Source of the DNA: ATZT02 sp964639395
GTDB lineage: Bacteria > Actinomycetota > Actinomycetes > S36-B12 > UBA5976
DNA: 8,707 bases
NCBI GenBank assembly: GCA_964639395.1
Contig: CAZXCT010000054.1
Location: forward strand, 1 to 8,707
Reading direction: 5' to 3'
Numbering within the stretch: the stretch's first letter is position 1; each line of letters begins with the position of its first letter. The notes beneath the pieces are model-generated. The model was not told where the DNA came from, did not search any database, and saw only the letters and a program-made list of their open reading frames with translations. Of this stretch, positions 6,811 through 8,707 are shown one piece after another. The position numbers and the translations under genes are program-made.

Positions 6811-7891
6811 TAATTGCATTTGAAACTATTTTGATTTCTTCGTCATTTAGTAAGTCTGGACTAATGTAAAAAGAGTCTGCATCATTTGCTAAGACGGCAA
6901 TACTTGGTTCATGGTTGAGCAATGCTTCGGTTAGCTGTATTTTTGCAGAATTTTGAATATTAACCAGCACGCGTGGCACGGGTTGTCCTGCTTCGTTTAG
7001 CTCAAATCTTTTAGCGGTTATTTTTTCTTTTTGATTCAATACATCAACCCAATAATCAACATTTTTTGACCACTTTTGCCATTGTGCGACGTGATCAAGA
7101 TTTAGATAACGTTCAACCGCGGTGGTCAGACCCATGATTTCTTCTTTGCCAACCTTCATACTTCTCGCCAAGGTTTGGTTTGGTGCACCAACTTTACGAG
7201 CCCAATCAATCATGTCACTCGCGCCGACCATTAGCCCAGAACTTTGCGGACCCATTAGCGCTTTGCCACCACTAAAAAGTGCAAGATCAGCACCCTTGTC
7301 TTTTGTAAATTTCCACAAATTTTCAACCGGTGGTAGTTGAGCTGCTGCATCTACGATTACTCTGATATTTTTTGACTTACAAATTTTAATAACAGTTTCT
7401 AGACTTAACCCACCTTTATTTAGATGATCTCCTGCTACAAAAAGAGTTGCAATAGTCCGGGGACTTATTTTTGCTAAAAACTCTGCTTCGGTAACTTCTT
7501 TATCAGTTCCGATAAATACTGCTTTGCACTTTGCCAAAGCGATTGCCGGAAAGTAAGGGATTTGCTGAGTATTTTGAATTAAGACTTCATCGGTTTGCAA
7601 ATCTTGAGGTAAGTTTTTTATTTTTTCTTGGTCACCTTTAGTTTTTAAACCAAGCAATGAAAGTACAATCCCAGCCGCACACCCAGTCGTTATATAAGCT
7701 GCCTCATTTTGGGTCAATGTGGCTAAATGGGCACCAACTTTTTGATGTAAATCATGAATGTCTATGAATGATTGACTGGCTTGTGTCATGGCATGAACTA
7801 CTTCTTGCGGCATTAACGAGCCACCCAGGTAAGTCATGGTGGTGCAGGCGTTTATTACGGGTTTAATACCTAGAGATTGATATGTAGCCAT
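6794..7891 (-). CDS. SelA-like PLP enzyme (glucosaminate-6-phosphate ammonia-lyase type)
   Basis: This is a fold-type I PLP enzyme of the SelA-like group (COG1921), which includes DgaE, the D-glucosaminate-6-phosphate ammonia-lyase. It has 365 residues. The N-terminal segment PVINACTTMTYLGGSLM (11-27) is characteristic and confirms the ATG. DEVLIQN (101-107), IVDAAAQLPP (179-188, Asp181 for the pyridine ring) and LFSGGKALMGPQSSG (205-219, Lys210 as Schiff-base lysine) are all in place. RSMKVGKEEIMGL (243-255) is also typical of the group. It is much shorter than true selenocysteine synthases (about 450-470 residues), so tRNA-Sec charging is not expected. The gene faces the transporter operon. 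Its own promoter appears to be TTGCAC (7931-7926) and TAGAAT (7906-7901), with the ATG only 9 nt beyond, so the mRNA is nearly leaderless. It probably eliminates ammonia from an amino-sugar acid or related compound; this is inferred from family and context. Confidence 0.85.
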   Translation of the reverse strand: MATYQSLGIKPVINACTTMTYLGGSLMPQEVVHAMTQASQSFIDIHDLHQKVGAHLATLTQNEAAYITTGCAAGIVLSLLGLKTKGDQEKIKNLPQDLQTDEVLIQNTQQIPYFPAIALAKCKAVFIGTDKEVTEAEFLAKISPRTIATLFVAGDHLNKGGLSLETVIKICKSKNIRVIVDAAAQLPPVENLWKFTKDKGADLALFSGGKALMGPQSSGLMVGASDMIDWARKVGAPNQTLARSMKVGKEEIMGLTTAVERYLNLDHVAQWQKWSKNVDYWVDVLNQKEKITAKRFELNEAGQPVPRVLVNIQNSAKIQLTEALLNHEPSIAVLANDADSFYISPDLLNDEEIKIVSNAIIKIFA

Positions 7892-7900
7892 TATTTTTTT

Positions 7901-7931
7901 ATTCTAGTTTCTCTTGCTCGCTGGTGTGCAA
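7901..7931 (-). promoter_or_regulatory. Probable promoter of the SelA-like gene
   Basis: On the minus strand TTGCAC (7931-7926) and TAGAAT (7906-7901) are 19 nt apart, and the ATG begins at 7891. TAGAAT fits the actinobacterial TANNNT -10 box. Its position predicts a transcript start only a few bases before the ATG. There is no Shine-Dalgarno, which fits leaderless translation. A second, more distant candidate is TTGAGT (8007-8002), 17 nt, TACTTT (7984-7979). Confidence 0.45.
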
Positions 7932-8048
7932 ATTCTGCCGCAAACTAATGTCATAAATTTCAATAGAGTCCATTTTCTAAAGTAACGAAACATAACGATC
8001 GACTCAAAAATAAAGGACTTTTTTGACCAAGAGCACTTGGGATTAGTT

Positions 8049-8150
8049 TTGAGAAAAAAGCACACTAAAAGTTATCTGTGTGGTTGGCCTGCTTTGTTGG
8101 TGTTGTCAGCGGTGGGAGGGATGCATAAGGCGAGAGAAAGAGTTGATTAG
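8049..8150 (+). CDS. Possible small membrane peptide, hypothetical
   Basis: I do not recognise this product. A plus-strand frame is open from 7986, after a TAA at 7983, to TAG at 8148-8150. From TTG at 8049 it would give 33 residues: basic start RKKHTK (2-7), a short hydrophobic stretch CGWPALLVLSAVGG (10-23) and a charged tail HKARERVD (25-32). This shape suits a tiny single-span membrane peptide. The stop directly abuts the terminator hairpin, as expected for a small transcription unit. Against it, there is no ATG near the beginning, only TTG starts at 8037 and 8049, and no good Shine-Dalgarno. A 55-codon open stretch is also not rare by chance. The ATG at 8121 has a GGGAGGG directly against it, too close for normal initiation. 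The stretch could instead be a small RNA or simply noncoding. Confidence 0.2.
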   Translation: MRKKHTKSYLCGWPALLVLSAVGGMHKARERVD

Positions 8151-8182
8151 AAAGAACCCTCACGTAAACGCGAGGGTTCTTT
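8151..8182. terminator. Strong hairpin terminator, probably bidirectional
   Basis: AAAGAACCCTC (8151-8161) pairs perfectly with GAGGGTTCTTT (8172-8182) over 11 bp. Two further C-G pairs (8163-8164 with 8169-8170) are possible inside the loop. On the plus strand it ends in TTCTTTTATTT. On the minus strand it lies 14 nt beyond the amidohydrolase stop and ends in TTCTTTCT. It probably ends the amidohydrolase transcript and any plus-strand transcript from the gap. Confidence 0.85.
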
Positions 8183-8189
8183 TATTTGT

Positions 8190-8208
8190 TTCGGGTTTAG
8201 TACCCGAA
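8190..8208. repeat. Small hairpin around the amidohydrolase stop codon
   Basis: TTCGGGT (8190-8196) and ACCCGAA (8202-8208) are perfect 7-bp inverted repeats. Their 5-nt loop contains the TAA stop (8199-8197, minus strand) of the amidohydrolase gene. It stands next to the main terminator and may add to it, but lacks its own T tract. Confidence 0.5.
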
Positions 8209-8707
8209 TTTCTTCTTGGTTTTTTCTACATCCATACCGTGCAAGCGAAGTAGGTTCTCGCCCAAGATCTTGCGCTTTGCTTGTTCGGTTAATTGTGGGT
8301 AGCCACGCTCGGCAACGATGTCTTCTGGTAATTGGAAGTTCCAGAATTCTTCGAGCGCCCATTGTGGATGCCAAATTGGTGATTCACCACCAAAGATGAT
8401 CTTGTCTTCGCCGGCCCACCACATCAACTTGCCCATAATTTCTGCGAACACTCTCGGTTGTCTTGAGATAAAGTTCACGGTTGCGGCAATTGAAGCGTAG
8501 AGGTTAGGGAATCTGATGATCTGCCAGAGCGTCTCATCAAGCCAAGGCAAACCAACGTGGAAGATCACAAAGTTGATATCCGGAAAGTTCGCTGCTGCCC
8601 CGTCCATGTCAAATGTTCTGGTGTGTTCAACTGGCTGTGGGCCAAGCGGAACACCTTTATGAACACCGATCAAGTTGATACCTAATTTTTGTGCATGCTC
8701 AAAAATT
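8197..8707 (-). CDS. Amidohydrolase-2 family metal-dependent hydrolase, C-terminal fragment
   Basis: The frame is open to the right edge, so about 169 residues of the C-terminal half are visible and the start lies outside the window. The TTG at 8673 is internal and not a credible start. The fragment looks like the later strands of the TIM barrel of COG2159-type hydrolases or decarboxylases. It has INLIGVHKG near the beginning, NFPDINFVIFHVGLPW with the conserved metal-site His, EDKIIFGGESPIWHP, and a C-terminal LTEQAKRKILGENLLRLHG helix typical of the family's ending. In most relatives the GGESP position is a catalytic Asp (GSDxP type); here it is Glu. The gene ends 14 nt before the terminator hairpin. 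It may belong to a different pathway from the transporter operon. No substrate can be given. Confidence 0.8.
   Translation of the reverse strand, partial: IFEHAQKLGINLIGVHKGVPLGPQPVEHTRTFDMDGAAANFPDINFVIFHVGLPWLDETLWQIIRFPNLYASIAATVNFISRQPRVFAEIMGKLMWWAGEDKIIFGGESPIWHPQWALEEFWNFQLPEDIVAERGYPQLTEQAKRKILGENLLRLHGMDVEKTKKKFGY

Larger units (their letters stand above)
7892..8196. other. 305-bp intergenic region
   Basis: The left part (7892 to about 8010) is AT-rich and holds promoter candidates for the SelA-like gene. The middle has a short palindrome, CCAAG-AGCA-CTTGG (8027-8040), and a weak stem, CACAC (8061-8065) with GTGTG (8078-8082). A plus-strand frame is open from 7986 to 8150 and stops exactly at the foot of a strong hairpin (8151-8182). 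I see no tRNA, CRISPR or insertion-sequence signals. Confidence 0.6.

Noticed and set aside
6794..7891. True selenocysteine synthase (SelA)
   Set aside because: The protein is about 100 residues too short, and its N-terminal motif fits the DgaE-like branch better.
7983..7997. TAACG direct repeat (7983-7987 and 7993-7997)
   Set aside because: Two five-base copies 10 bp apart in AT-rich DNA are easily due to chance and match no known site.
8121..8150. Nine-codon ATG frame with an adjacent GGGAGGG
   Set aside because: The purine run touches the ATG, leaving no spacing for ribosome binding. The product is too short to judge alone. It is treated only as the end of the longer open frame.
8197..8673. 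TTG at 8673 as the start of the amidohydrolase
   Set aside because: The reading frame continues upstream to the window edge with sequence that fits the family, so the protein is longer and the start is outside.
1..8707. CRISPR array, tRNA or rRNA gene, insertion sequence
   Set aside because: No spaced direct repeats, cloverleaf pattern, transposase motif or terminal inverted repeats with target duplication were seen on either strand.

Overview
The window looks like part of a low-GC actinobacterial chromosome, possibly a freshwater acI/Nanopelagicales-type genome. This is an inference. It rests on the AT-rich bases, a lipoprotein signal followed by a long Ser/Thr linker, a TTG start, and -10-like boxes that sit almost on the start codons of two genes (a leaderless style common in actinobacteria). 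A run of 10 N inside the first complete gene indicates a draft or metagenome assembly.

Layout. At the left edge, on the minus strand, is the N-terminal end of a PIG-L/LmbE-type zinc deacetylase (1-107). A 143-bp divergent intergenic region follows. It holds a perfect 17-bp palindrome and a set of mutually exclusive hairpins that reach into the ribosome binding site of the next gene. Then come six tightly packed plus-strand genes (251-6810): a sugar-type ABC substrate-binding lipoprotein, two MalF/MalG-type permeases, a ROK-family regulator, a DegT/DnrJ/EryC1/StrS PLP aminotransferase and a Gfo/Idh/MocA NAD(P)-dependent oxidoreductase. Several junctions are ATGA or TAATG overlaps, so this is very probably one operon. 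A minus-strand SelA-like (DgaE-type) PLP enzyme (6794-7891) converges on it with a 17-bp tail-to-tail overlap. After a 305-bp gap with a strong terminator hairpin comes the C-terminal part of an amidohydrolase-2 family protein (8197-8707, minus strand, cut by the window edge).

How the parts may work together. The binding protein and the two permeases form a CUT1-type importer without its own ATPase, so it presumably borrows a shared MsiK/MsmK-like ATPase. The ROK protein is the obvious local regulator and the palindrome its most obvious candidate operator. An aminotransferase acting on keto-sugars or keto-cyclitols, next to a Gfo/Idh dehydrogenase, is a pairing known to exchange hydroxyl, keto and amino groups on sugars and cyclitols. 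With a possible N-deacetylase on one side and a glucosaminate-6-phosphate ammonia-lyase-like enzyme on the other, the best reading is uptake and breakdown of an amino sugar, amino-sugar acid or aminocyclitol. The actual substrate cannot be read from the sequence.
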